Source: an uncultured Bryobacteraceae bacterium
Lineage (GTDB): Bacteria; Acidobacteriota; Terriglobia; Bryobacterales; Bryobacteraceae
Direction: 5' to 3'
Length of the DNA: 64,000 bases
Assembly: GCA_937924525.1 (NCBI GenBank)
Contig: CALDSU010000010.1
Coordinates: 62,001 to 126,000, forward strand
Made by a program: the position numbers and the translations under genes. The notes below the pieces were generated by a model. That model searched no databases. It worked only from the letters and a program-made list of their open reading frames with translations, and had not been told where the DNA came from. Of this stretch, positions 25,120-33,307 are shown in pieces (the first letter of the stretch is position 1; every line of letters begins with the position of its first letter).

Positions 25120-26184
25120 ATGCGACTAGCTACTCTTCTGCTCTTGACGTCCCTGGGTCTGCCGGCTTCCGCCCAGGACTATACCATCGCCTTGATCGGG
25201 CTGCGGCACTCCCACACCTGGAGCCACCTGGAGCATCTCTTGAAGGCTCCGGCGGCCAGGTTTGTGGCCATCGCCGAGTCGGAACCGGACCTGGTGGCGG
25301 AAGCCAAAAAGATGGGCGCCACGGCCGTGCCCTTCTACGACGATTACCGCAAGATGCTCGATGAGGTGAAGCCCACCATGGTCTGGGCGTTCGTCGAGAA
25401 CAACCGCCATCACGAGATCGTCGAGGCGTGCGCGCCCCGCAAGGTTCACGTGATCTTCGAAAAGCCGCTGGCCGCCACGCATGCGCAGGCCGTGCAGATC
25501 CGGCGCGCGGCGCAGAAGCACGGCATTCAGGTGCTCACCAATTTCCCGCCCGCGTTCTCGCCTTCTTACTACGCGGTCAAGGCCAAACTGGATGCAGGCG
25601 AGTTGGGTGCGCCATGGCGCCTGCGCGTGACGACCGGGCATGGCGGCGTGTTTCCCAAAGCGGGCCGGAACAAGTTTTTCCACGAGTGGCTGATCGATCC
25701 GGTGCGGAATGGCGCGGGCGCGCTGATGGATTTCGGCTGCTACAACGCGCTCTATTCCCTGTACTACCTCGGCAGGCCGCAAACGGTCTATGCGCACGCG
25801 CTGCGCTTGCGCCCGCAGGATTTCCCGCAAGTGGAAGACGGCGCCACGATCGTGCTGGGCTACCAGGACAAGGTCGCGATTCTGGAGCAGAGCTGGAATC
25901 TTCCGCCGGGGGTCAACGTGTTTGAAATCGTGACCTACAACGGGTATATCCGCATGGGCGAAGGACCAGCCGAGATCCGGAAAGGCCGCAATCCCGCCAC
26001 GCGGTTGGAGATCCCTCCGTTGCCGCCGGAGCGCTCCGGAGCCATCGCTTACCTGGTGCACTGTCTGCGGACGAACCAGCCGGTCCAGGGCCTGGTATCG
26101 CTCGACTACACCGTGGACGTCAACGAGATTATTGACGCGGCGAAAGCCTCCATCAAAACCGGCAAGCCGGTGGTATTGAAGTAG
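25120..26184 (+). CDS. Secreted Gfo/Idh/MocA family oxidoreductase
   Basis: 354 residues with a Sec-type signal (ATLLLLTSLGLPASAQ) and no Tat motif. The Rossmann start YTIALIGLRHSHTWSHLEHL lacks the usual GxGxxG (it reads GLRHSH), the catalytic segment is HVIFEKPLAATHAQAVQIRR (EKP), and LMDFGCYNALYSLYYLGRPQ matches the C-terminal fold. Known: EKP-family dehydrogenases. Odd points: the degenerate dinucleotide loop and Sec export raise doubt about NAD(P) binding, since Sec substrates cannot carry a folded-in cofactor. Together with the divergent Tat paralogue it may process the same sugar. Confidence 0.8.
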   Translation: MRLATLLLLTSLGLPASAQDYTIALIGLRHSHTWSHLEHLLKAPAARFVAIAESEPDLVAEAKKMGATAVPFYDDYRKMLDEVKPTMVWAFVENNRHHEIVEACAPRKVHVIFEKPLAATHAQAVQIRRAAQKHGIQVLTNFPPAFSPSYYAVKAKLDAGELGAPWRLRVTTGHGGVFPKAGRNKFFHEWLIDPVRNGAGALMDFGCYNALYSLYYLGRPQTVYAHALRLRPQDFPQVEDGATIVLGYQDKVAILEQSWNLPPGVNVFEIVTYNGYIRMGEGPAEIRKGRNPATRLEIPPLPPERSGAIAYLVHCLRTNQPVQGLVSLDYTVDVNEIIDAAKASIKTGKPVVLK

Positions 26185-26189
26185 AGCCG

Positions 26190-26483
26190 GGGAAAGGCCG
26201 AACGTTTCGGGTATTCCTCGCGAGTGGCGTAGCTTTTGGGCCATGCCCCGAGGAGCTGGTATACGCTCCTGCAAACCCGTTCGAATTCTGGATTTTCGAT
26301 CAGGACGGCAGGCGGCTGGAGATCAGGCGGCCGGGGATGGCTTGCTTCACCAACGTCGATCTGGACGCGCTGCGCCAGCCGGCGCCCGTGCGCCGGAGCA
26401 TGGTGGATCGGGCATTTCAGGCCCGGTCCCTTCCCGAGCGGGAATCTGCATTTTGTCCATCTGAATATCCCCCTTGGCGGTGA
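26190..26483 (+). pseudogene. Possible gene remnant without a start codon
   Basis: One frame is open from inside the preceding gene to a TGA at 26481 and reads like real protein (NPFEFWIFDQDGRRLEIRRP, VDLDALRQPAPVRRSMVDRA), with strongly GC-biased third codon positions. There is no ATG or GTG upstream, only an internal ATG at 26337. Just past the stop a second frame (NLHFVHLNIPLGGELFKVRL) looks equally protein-like, which suggests a frameshift. The rest of 26185-26567 holds nothing else I recognise. Function unknown. Confidence 0.3.
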
Positions 26484-26567
26484 GCTGTTCAAGGTCCGGC
26501 TGGCGCGCCGATCAGGTCGCGCCCCGGCGCCGGCGCGCGGGATTTCGTCCTTTGCCGTCGAGCGGGT

Positions 26568-27755
26568 TCACATAAAGTTCCGCGTGTGCAGGCCGGAAAG
26601 CTCGGCGGCCTCCTCGTCAGCAAAGCCCAACCGCTGGAGGTGGTTCCGCCGGGCGGCATCCATATCGGCCAGCAGGCCCACGACGCGATGATGCCCCAGG
26701 CGAAGTTGCCCGGGATCCCATCCGCCGGCAGCCACCAGGAGCAGAGCATCGACCACTTCGCGGTTGAGGCCGGCCGTGTGCCGCAGCGTTTCATGGCGCT
26801 GCCGTGCGGCGAGGGCCAGGCGCGGACGGAAACCTGGGTCCTGCTCGAGGTGCCGCCGGAGATGCGCGAGCCCGAATGCGACGTAGCGGGCTTCGTCCTG
26901 CGCCGCCAGGCGCGCCACCGCCTCGGTCACCGGGTCGGGCGCGTGGCGTTCGAGGAACCAGAGCAGGACGAGGAAACTCCCCTCGCCCAGTACGCTCAGC
27001 AGGAACGACGCGATGGCAAACTCCGGTTCCTCCACCAGGCTCTTCAATGACGCCTGCCCGCCCGCCGTCGACCGGCCGAGACGGTCGCGCCGCAGCAGCG
27101 CCCGGCGGGTGAAGACCTCGACGTGCCGCGCTTCGTCGGCGGCCTGTATCGCCAGCAACTGCATTACCTTGCGGAAGTGCGGATGCAGTTGGGCCAGAAA
27201 CCGGCTGGGCACCATCAGGGCGGCGGTTTCGTTCTCCACCAGGTACGTCATGATTTGGACCACCGCATCCTCGACTTCCGCGGGCAGGTCGAAAGCGGCG
27301 TCCCAGGGGATGGCGGTAGCGGGATTCCACTGCGCGGCGGCGGCCTGCGCATAGAGAGCGGCGGCGGTGTCGGCCCAAACCTCGATCTTGCCCGTGAGCC
27401 GGAAATCGAATTCGGGAGAACCGGCTTCTACCGTAGCGCCACGGGCGGCCAGTCCCCAGCGCAAGGGGGCGCGCTCGGCGACCGCGCCCGGCCGACGGGG
27501 ATCAGCGTGGCCGGCGGGTTCAGCGCCCTCCCAGCGCGCCGCCTCCGCCGCGCCGCGGGACACGAGCAGAACGCCGTCCGGGCCGCACCCGAAGCGATGA
27601 CCTTCCGCTCGGCACCACACCTCCAGGTGCAGCGCCAGGTCGGGTGCGCAGCCCATCACCGCCACCGCCTCGCCGGGCGCCGCGGCGCGCAGCGCCCGCT
27701 TCACCAGCAGGTGGCCGCCTTCTTCGAATCCCAGGTCCCCGAGCTCTACCTGCAC
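26568..27755 (-). CDS. TusA-like domain fused to a ferritin-like diiron domain
   Basis: 395 residues, cytoplasmic. Residues 1-55 resemble TusA/SirA sulfur carriers (LGFEEGGHLLVKRALRAAAP ... LEVWCRAEGHRF), but the active Cys-Pro is replaced by FEEGG, so sulfur transfer is unlikely. Residues ~150-310 form a four-helix ferritin-like bundle: VENETAAL (Glu174/176), ADEARH (Glu208, His211), GEGS (Glu258), QDEARY (Glu288, with Tyr291 where His is expected). Known: such bundles hold a diiron centre and activate oxygen. Inferred: an oxygenase or hydroxylase with an altered fourth ligand set. It overlaps the PhnD-like gene by 10 bases and is last in a three-gene operon. Confidence 0.6.
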   Translation of the reverse strand: MQVELGDLGFEEGGHLLVKRALRAAAPGEAVAVMGCAPDLALHLEVWCRAEGHRFGCGPDGVLLVSRGAAEAARWEGAEPAGHADPRRPGAVAERAPLRWGLAARGATVEAGSPEFDFRLTGKIEVWADTAAALYAQAAAAQWNPATAIPWDAAFDLPAEVEDAVVQIMTYLVENETAALMVPSRFLAQLHPHFRKVMQLLAIQAADEARHVEVFTRRALLRRDRLGRSTAGGQASLKSLVEEPEFAIASFLLSVLGEGSFLVLLWFLERHAPDPVTEAVARLAAQDEARYVAFGLAHLRRHLEQDPGFRPRLALAARQRHETLRHTAGLNREVVDALLLVAAGGWDPGQLRLGHHRVVGLLADMDAARRNHLQRLGFADEEAAELSGLHTRNFM

Positions 27756-28606
27756 TGCGCCACGAGCTTTTCGACAAACGCATCGATGGTGCGAAACCGT
27801 GTGACGGCCGCCTCGAGTTGCGCGTAGCCGCTAGTGCGCCCGGGCAGCCACTGTTTGAGGCCCTCGAGGTCGAGCAGGGGGCGCACCAGCGGGTCGGCGT
27901 AACTCATGGCGAACAGCAGGCGCCGGAATTCGGCGACCAGGGCCTGCGGCGCGCCGTCGAGCACCGTGAAATTGCAGTGGTCGTACGGCGGCGTCCGGTC
28001 GAGGATGCGCGTTGCGCCGGAGGGCAGCGTGCCCTCCTGGCTGAAGAGCAGGTGGTTCGCATCCAGGATGCAAGCCGCCTCCGCGTCGCCGCGCAGCAAC
28101 GCCCGCACGGCCACGCGCTCCCCGCCGATGTGGTCGCCGTGCTTGCCGGGCACGAGATCGAACGGCAAGACCTCACAAGCAGTATTCGGTTCGATCCCCA
28201 GGTGCGCCAGACGCCCGAGGGGAATCAGCGTGGCCTGGGGGGAATCATGCGCCCCGACCGCGATCCGCTTGCCCTGCAAGTCCGCCACCTCGTGGATGCC
28301 ACTGTCCGCCCGCACCAGGATGACGGAGGTCAAATCGCGGTCGGAATCGCGCATGGCGATCGCTTCCACCGTCCTGCCCAACGCCGCCGCGATCCGCTGG
28401 GACTGAATCCACGCCAGGGGAGAATTCCAGGCTACATGCAAGTGGCCGCGGAAGTGCGCTTCCACCTGGCGCTCGTAATTGGCGAACAGGACATAATCGA
28501 AGGGAAGGTGATGGAGGGCGAAGTGTCGCTGGAAGCCGTCCCAAATGGTGACCACTTTCGGATCGTACGCGACCGCGCCCAGGATGAGAGTGTTGGTTCC
28601 GTTCAT
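27746..28606 (-). CDS. PhnD-like periplasmic-binding-protein fold without export signal
   Basis: 286 residues. The fold is that of phosphate/phosphonate/transferrin-type binding proteins: ILGAVAYDPKVVTIWDGFQR, VLFANYERQVEAHFRGHLHV (the two domain-1 strands), AWNSPLAWIQSQR, VILVRADSGIHEVADLQGKR, IAVGAHDSPQATLIPLGRLA and an ACILDANHLLFSQEG hinge. Known: PhnD relatives normally bind an oxyanion in the periplasm and pass it to an ABC transporter. Here there is no signal peptide or lipobox, and no permease or ATPase gene nearby. Inferred: a cytosolic ligand-binding or even catalytic protein (as in the THI5-like fold) serving the flanking flavoprotein and diiron protein. Confidence 0.7.
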   Translation of the reverse strand: MNGTNTLILGAVAYDPKVVTIWDGFQRHFALHHLPFDYVLFANYERQVEAHFRGHLHVAWNSPLAWIQSQRIAAALGRTVEAIAMRDSDRDLTSVILVRADSGIHEVADLQGKRIAVGAHDSPQATLIPLGRLAHLGIEPNTACEVLPFDLVPGKHGDHIGGERVAVRALLRGDAEAACILDANHLLFSQEGTLPSGATRILDRTPPYDHCNFTVLDGAPQALVAEFRRLLFAMSYADPLVRPLLDLEGLKQWLPGRTSGYAQLEAAVTRFRTIDAFVEKLVAQCR

Positions 28607-28636
28607 GAGAAGTTCCCCGGTCCGTGCGTCCGCGGC

Positions 28637-29767
28637 TCAGAACAGCGGCAGGCCGCACACGGCTTTGCCAAGGAAGTCATAGAGCAGATCGGTGGTAGGC
28701 GCCATGACGCCCGCGGCGCGCGTATCGCGAAAGTAACGTTCCACGCCGACGTCCTTGCGGAAGGCCGCGCCGCCGCAGACGCGCATCGCCAGATCGAGCA
28801 CCTCGGTCGCGGTTTCCCCGGCGGCCGCTTTCGCTTCCAGCACCCGCGGCATCGTGTCGGGACGCCCCGTGGCGACCGCCGCCACGGCGTCGTCCAGCAG
28901 CGCGGCGGCCATGTCGCTTTTCACCCGCATCCGCGCAATGTAGCTGCGGATGGTCGGTAGGTCCGCCAGCGCGGTGTCCAGGTGCGCGTAACGGACGCCG
29001 GAGGCGTGCTCCGCGGTCCGGCGCAGAGCGCCTTCCATCAGGCCGATCGGCCAAGCTGCGATCAGGAGGTTGAACAGAGGCAAAACGACGCCCATCATGA
29101 TGTCGAACCCGCCGCCGTCCGGTCCCAGCATCGCGGAGCGGGGCACGCGCGCCCCTTCGGCGGATACCGGCGAGGAATCGTTGCCGCGCAGGCCCAGCCC
29201 TTCGAACGGCCCGTGCACGGGCAGACCGGGCGCGCCGGCGGGCACCAGCCAGATGGTGCTCCATCCGTCAGCCGCGAGCGGTCGCGAGGACCACACATAG
29301 GCCGTGGCGCGCGACGCGGAGGTGACCCAGCTCTTGCGGGCGTCGAGCACAACATCTTCGCCGTCGGCCCGGGCCGTGCTGACCGGGGCCCAGAAGTGGC
29401 TGCGCGAACCGGCTTCGCTGAAGGCCAGAGCGCTGCGATGATCGCCCGCCGCCGCGGCCCGGCGCACGTCCATCGGCGCGTACTGCTCCAGCACCGCCGT
29501 CCCGCAGTAATGCATGCACAACACCATCGCCGTCGAGCCGCACTCCTCCGCCACGCGCCGCACGATCCGGACCGCTCCGGGGATGCCCAGCGCTGATCCG
29601 CCCGTCTCCGGCGCGCTGACCGCTCCCAGCAGACCGGCCGCCTGCAAAGCGGACAGCGAACGCTCGGGGAACGTCCCTGTCCGGTCGACCTCCAGGGCCT
29701 GGGGCGCGATGGTCTCCTGGCAAATGGTCTCTAGAACGTCACGATAGGAATCTGTTTGCGTCGCCAC
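28637..29767 (-). CDS. Acyl-CoA dehydrogenase-family flavoprotein
   Basis: 376 residues from GTG 29767 with GGAG four bases upstream. The three-domain fold is clear: helical start with IAPQALEVDRTGTFPERSLS, LCMHYCGTAVLEQYAPMDVR, ALAFSEAGSRSHFWAPVSTA in the flavin-binding middle, and GVERYFRDTRAAGVMAPTTD near the C-terminus. Known: family members include acyl-CoA dehydrogenases and also FMN-dependent monooxygenases of the DszC/SfnC type that use the same fold. The partners (PhnD-like, diiron) and absence of CoA-pathway genes favour an oxygenase or a dehydrogenase on an unusual substrate; that is inference. It is the first gene of the operon. Confidence 0.78.
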   Translation of the reverse strand: MATQTDSYRDVLETICQETIAPQALEVDRTGTFPERSLSALQAAGLLGAVSAPETGGSALGIPGAVRIVRRVAEECGSTAMVLCMHYCGTAVLEQYAPMDVRRAAAAGDHRSALAFSEAGSRSHFWAPVSTARADGEDVVLDARKSWVTSASRATAYVWSSRPLAADGWSTIWLVPAGAPGLPVHGPFEGLGLRGNDSSPVSAEGARVPRSAMLGPDGGGFDIMMGVVLPLFNLLIAAWPIGLMEGALRRTAEHASGVRYAHLDTALADLPTIRSYIARMRVKSDMAAALLDDAVAAVATGRPDTMPRVLEAKAAAGETATEVLDLAMRVCGGAAFRKDVGVERYFRDTRAAGVMAPTTDLLYDFLGKAVCGLPLF

Positions 29768-30001
29768 TCATCTCCTCGCTTTCGCCGGACCATCGCCGGC
29801 GCCGCGAAGAACGAGCGCTTCACTGGCGCGGGGATGGAGGCGGGAAATTCCACCCGGACCCGCCGGGCGCGGAATGCATTCACCGGAGTGGAAAAAGCCG
29901 GGGCCTATCCGCGGGGTAGTGTACCATTAGCCCGCCGGCGAACGCGCCGCGCATTTGCGGCGCCGCGTGCCGGTCAGGTATGCTGTTCGCACGCTCGCCC
30001 C

Positions 30002-31330
30002 ATGTCCACACCCAGCCGGCGTCTCACTCGCGTTGAATGGCTCATCTGCCTGGTCGCAGCGATTGGTTTTGCCTTCGACATCTACGAACTGTTGATGCTG
30101 CCGCTGATCGTGCAGCCGGCGTTGATGGAGCTCGGCAGAATCAAGCCGGGCACGCCCGAATTCAACACCTGGGTCGGCCTGCTGTTTTATGTTCCGGCGG
30201 TGGCCGGCGGCATCTTCGGAATGATCGGCGGCTACCTGACGGACCGGCTGGGACGCCGGCGCGTGCTGGTGTGGAGCATCCTGCTCTACGCTTTCTCCGC
30301 GCTCGCCGCGGGTTTCGCGACCTCCTTGACGCAACTGTTGATCCTGCGCTGCACGACGTTCATCGGCGTCTGCGTGGAGTTTGTCGCGGCGGTGGCGTGG
30401 CTGGCGGAACTGTTCCCGGAGCCCAAGCGCCGCGAGGCGGTGTTGGGATACACCCAGGCGTTCTCGTCCGTGGGCGGATTGCTGGTGACCGGCGCGTATG
30501 CGCTTGCCGTCACCATCGGCCACGCGCTGCCGGCGATTCATGGCGGACACGAAGCGTGGCGCTACACGCTGATTTCCGGCGTGATTCCGGCGCTGCCGCT
30601 GATGATCATCCGTCCGTTCCTGCCCGAGTCTCCGGCTTGGCGGCAGAAGAAGGAAGCCGGGACGCTGAAGCGGCCCAGCTTCGGCGAGCTGTTCCAGCCG
30701 CAATACCGGCGGACGACCCTGGTGACGGCGTTCATGTTCGCGTGCAGTTACGGCGCGGCGTTCGGCGCCATCCAGCATTTGCCGCGCATCGTCCCCGGCC
30801 TGCCGGAAGTGGCGGAGCTGGCCCGCCCAGCGCAGCAGCAGATCGTGAGCCTGGTGCAGGCGTTTCAGGAGGTCGGCGGGTTGACCGGCCGCTTCCTGCT
30901 GGCTTTTCTCGCGGTGCGGATGGTGAGCCGCCGCGCCCTGCTGCGCGTTTTTCAGGCGCCCGGCCTGGTGCTGGTGCCGCTGGTCTTCTTCTTTCCCGCC
31001 CGCGACAACCTGGAGCTGCTCAAGTGGGGGGTGTTCCTGGCCGGACTGGTGACTGTGGCCCAGTTCAGCTTCTGGGGCAACTACCTGCCCCGGGTGTATC
31101 CGGTGCATTTGCGCGGCACCGGCGAAAGCTTTGCGGCCAACGTGGGCGGCCGCATGGTGGGCACGTTCGCCGCGTTCGTGACGCCCCAACTAGCCAACCT
31201 CATGCCGGGCGAAGGACCCGCCGCCCAGTTGGCCCTCGCGGCGGCGTTGATGGCCCTGCTTGTGTACCTGGGGGGATTCCTGGCCAGTTTCGCCCTGCCG
31301 GAGCCCCGGAACGCCCGCCTGGACGAGTGA
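30002..31330 (+). CDS. MFS transporter
   Basis: 442 residues from the ATG at 30002; a TATGCT box 14 bases upstream supports this start over the low-complexity open frame before it. About 12 membrane helices. The MFS loop 2-3 motif GGYLTDRLGRRRVLV is at about residues 77-91 and RPFLPESPAWRQ marks the sugar/aromatic-acid porter-like middle loop. Known: proton-linked uptake or efflux of small organic acids or sugars. Long loops occur between helices 7 and 8 (RIVPGLPEVAELARPAQQQ). Divergent from the flavoprotein operon over 234 bases; it could import that operon's substrate, though this is only positional inference. Confidence 0.85.
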   Translation: MSTPSRRLTRVEWLICLVAAIGFAFDIYELLMLPLIVQPALMELGRIKPGTPEFNTWVGLLFYVPAVAGGIFGMIGGYLTDRLGRRRVLVWSILLYAFSALAAGFATSLTQLLILRCTTFIGVCVEFVAAVAWLAELFPEPKRREAVLGYTQAFSSVGGLLVTGAYALAVTIGHALPAIHGGHEAWRYTLISGVIPALPLMIIRPFLPESPAWRQKKEAGTLKRPSFGELFQPQYRRTTLVTAFMFACSYGAAFGAIQHLPRIVPGLPEVAELARPAQQQIVSLVQAFQEVGGLTGRFLLAFLAVRMVSRRALLRVFQAPGLVLVPLVFFFPARDNLELLKWGVFLAGLVTVAQFSFWGNYLPRVYPVHLRGTGESFAANVGGRMVGTFAAFVTPQLANLMPGEGPAAQLALAAALMALLVYLGGFLASFALPEPRNARLDE

Positions 31331-31399
31331 ACCCTTCCGGCGCGGCCGCGCTTGGCCCGCCGCCCGTCGCGGTCTATGCTGGGCGGTAGAGGCCCGGCG

Positions 31400-32080
31400 A
31401 TGAACGCCGTCGTGTTGTGTTGTCTTTTGCAGGCGGCCGCGGATCCCTATGCCAGCGCGCGCGAAGCCATGGTCCGCGAGCAGATTGCCTCACGCGACGT
31501 CACCGACCGCGTGGTGATCCAAGCCATGCGGCAGGTTCCCCGGCACGAATTCGTTCCCCCCGAGCTCCGGGATCAGGCTTATGCCGATCACCCCTTGCCG
31601 ATCGGCCACGGGCAGACCATCTCGCAGCCTTATATCGTCGCGCTCATGAGCCAGATGCTGAAACTGGGCCCTGGTTTGCGGGTGCTCGAGATCGGCGCCG
31701 GGTCTGGCTATCAGGCGGCCGTGCTCTCCCGGCTGGCGGCCAAGGTGTATACCATCGAGATCGTGGCGCCGCTGGCCGAAAGCGCCCGGCAGACGCTGAA
31801 GCGGCTGGGATATCACAACGTGGAAGTCCGGCACGGGAACGGCTATCTGGGCTGGCCGGAGCAGGCGCCGTTCGACCGCATCCTGCTCACCGCCGCCCCG
31901 CGCGAAGTTCCGGCGGCGCTGATCGAACAGTTGAAGCCGGGCGGCCTGTTGGTGGCCCCTGTCGGCGGCACTCCCTTTTCCCAGGAACTCGTCACGATCG
32001 AGAAGACGCTCGACGGCAAAATCCGGCGCCGCCGGGGCATCCCCGTGCTCTTTGTGCCGATGGTTTCGCCTCCGGAGTGA
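31400..32080 (+). CDS. pcm: Protein-L-isoaspartate O-methyltransferase
   Basis: 226 residues from the ATG at 31400 with GAGG eight bases upstream; a TATGCT -10-like box precedes it. The family core is complete: ADHPLPIGHGQTISQPYIVA (substrate loop), LRVLEIGAGSGYQAAVLSRL (SAM-binding motif I), YTIEIVAPLAESARQTLKRL, APFDRILLTAAPREVPAALI and the C-terminal IPVLFVPMV. Known: methylates L-isoaspartyl residues, starting repair of age-damaged proteins. A hydrophobic N-terminal stretch (NAVVLCCLLQAAA) is longer than in the cytosolic E. coli enzyme and might be a cleavable signal, so a periplasmic location is possible but SAM supply there would be a problem. Confidence 0.9.
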   Translation: MNAVVLCCLLQAAADPYASAREAMVREQIASRDVTDRVVIQAMRQVPRHEFVPPELRDQAYADHPLPIGHGQTISQPYIVALMSQMLKLGPGLRVLEIGAGSGYQAAVLSRLAAKVYTIEIVAPLAESARQTLKRLGYHNVEVRHGNGYLGWPEQAPFDRILLTAAPREVPAALIEQLKPGGLLVAPVGGTPFSQELVTIEKTLDGKIRRRRGIPVLFVPMVSPPE

Positions 32081-32088
32081 GCGCGAAC

Positions 32089-33201
32089 CTACTGGTACAG
32101 CCAGTCGAGATCGAAATAAGTCATCACGGACCGGCTCAAGTGCGGCAACCCGGAGCCGCCCGCGTTGTATCCCAGGATCACGCGATCGCCGGCGAAATGG
32201 ATGGCCGTATAGCAATACCAGCCCTCCGGATCGTCGGCGATGTTCTTTGCCTTCTCCCAGGTCTTGCCCTCGTCGCGCGAAATCGCCACGGTCAGGGGTG
32301 TCCGCAGCCGGTTGCGAATCGGGTCGCTCACTCGCGCGTGGTCGTTCCAGACGGCGAGCAGGTCGCCGGTTTTCGGAATACGCTGGATGCTGGCCGGGCT
32401 CAGCGGGGACCGCAGCGTGGAGGGTTCGGGCGGAGTCCACGTGTCGCCTCCATCAGGCGAATACGAGTAATACTGGCTGCCCATCCCGGTTCGCATGTAC
32501 ATCAGCAGCCGGCCATCCTTGAGCAGGACCAGGCCCGGTTCCTGGAGACCGGCGGGATGCGGCGCGGGATTCTCAAGCGTGGCGCGGCTGCGCCGCCACG
32601 TTTTGCCTTTGTCGTCCGAGAGGTAGCACATTGCCACGCCGCGGCTGTTAAACCGGGTGGGTTCCGGCGTGTCGTTGCGGTGCAACGCGACCGGCAGCAG
32701 AAGTCGGCCGCCGGGTAACTGCACCACGCGGTCATTGTTCAGGACGTAGTAGCCCGGATCCGGGATAGTCAGCCGCGGCTTGCTCCAGGTCTTACCCTCG
32801 TTCCGGGAGATCCGCAGGTAAGGGCGGCAATCCATCATCGAGTCTTTGCGCATGTAGAACAGAGCCAGTTCGCCCGATTTCAGGCGCAGCAGACTGACCG
32901 ACATGACGTTCATGCCGCCCTCGTTGCCGACCACGGTTTCGTCCTGCTCCGTCCAGGTGGCGCCCTGATCGCGCGAGTAGCGCGCCGCCAGGTCGGCGGC
33001 TCCGGAATCGGCCGGCCCATCGGTGGTGAAGCGCGAGTAGATGAACAGCAGACGGCCGTCTTTCAATTGGGCAAAGCTCCCTTCCGTGTTCCGCGGATTG
33101 CCGGGGCCGGGGGGAAGCAAATGGAGCGTGACCGGGCCGGCCGCCTGCGCAGCGGACGCGGCAAACGCGGCGGCGAACAATGGGAAGAAAAGAGAAATCA
33201 T
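32089..33201 (-). CDS. Secreted sialidase-fold (Asp-box) glycosidase-like protein
   Basis: 370 residues from the ATG at 33201, which begins a signal peptide (MISLFFPLFAAAFAASAAQA). An upstream open extension has no protein character. Five Asp-box turns (SxDxGxTW) are visible: SRDQGATW, SRNEGKTW, SDDKGKTW, SPDGGDTW and SRDEGKTW, giving a six-bladed beta-propeller. Known: exo-sialidases (GH33) and many related propellers. The mature N-terminus (NPRNTEGSFAQLKDGRLLFI) matches the bacterial sialidase-like BNR family rather than proven neuraminidases; an obvious arginine triad cannot be assigned. Inferred: hydrolysis or binding of an acidic sugar in the periplasm. Divergent from bfr. Confidence 0.8.
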   Translation of the reverse strand: MISLFFPLFAAAFAASAAQAAGPVTLHLLPPGPGNPRNTEGSFAQLKDGRLLFIYSRFTTDGPADSGAADLAARYSRDQGATWTEQDETVVGNEGGMNVMSVSLLRLKSGELALFYMRKDSMMDCRPYLRISRNEGKTWSKPRLTIPDPGYYVLNNDRVVQLPGGRLLLPVALHRNDTPEPTRFNSRGVAMCYLSDDKGKTWRRSRATLENPAPHPAGLQEPGLVLLKDGRLLMYMRTGMGSQYYSYSPDGGDTWTPPEPSTLRSPLSPASIQRIPKTGDLLAVWNDHARVSDPIRNRLRTPLTVAISRDEGKTWEKAKNIADDPEGWYCYTAIHFAGDRVILGYNAGGSGLPHLSRSVMTYFDLDWLYQ

Positions 33202-33215
33202 GAGGTTACGAAGGG

Positions 33216-33221
33216 ATTGTA
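33216..33221 (-). promoter_or_regulatory. Putative -10 box (TACAAT) of the sialidase-like gene
   Basis: TACAAT on the minus strand lies 14 bases before the ATG at 33201, in the 106-base divergent region shared with bfr. Confidence 0.4.
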
Positions 33222-33295
33222 TCGCGGCGGCGAAACTTCGGGCGTCCGCCCGGACACTCCCCTCTCCTCCGGGGAGGCGCGGCCGGGCCGCATGA

Positions 33296-33301
33296 TACAA
33301 T
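33296..33301 (+). promoter_or_regulatory. Putative -10 box (TACAAT) of bfr
   Basis: TACAAT ends 6 bases before the bfr ATG, placing the expected transcription start at the start codon itself. No Shine-Dalgarno precedes the ATG, in keeping with a leaderless mRNA. I see no Fur box in the 106-base gap. Confidence 0.45.
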
Positions 33302-33307
33302 CCGGGC

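Noticed and set aside
26270-26300. tRNA T-loop-like sequence (GTTCGAATTC)
   Set aside because: No pairing T stem, acceptor stem or anticodon arm around it; chance match.
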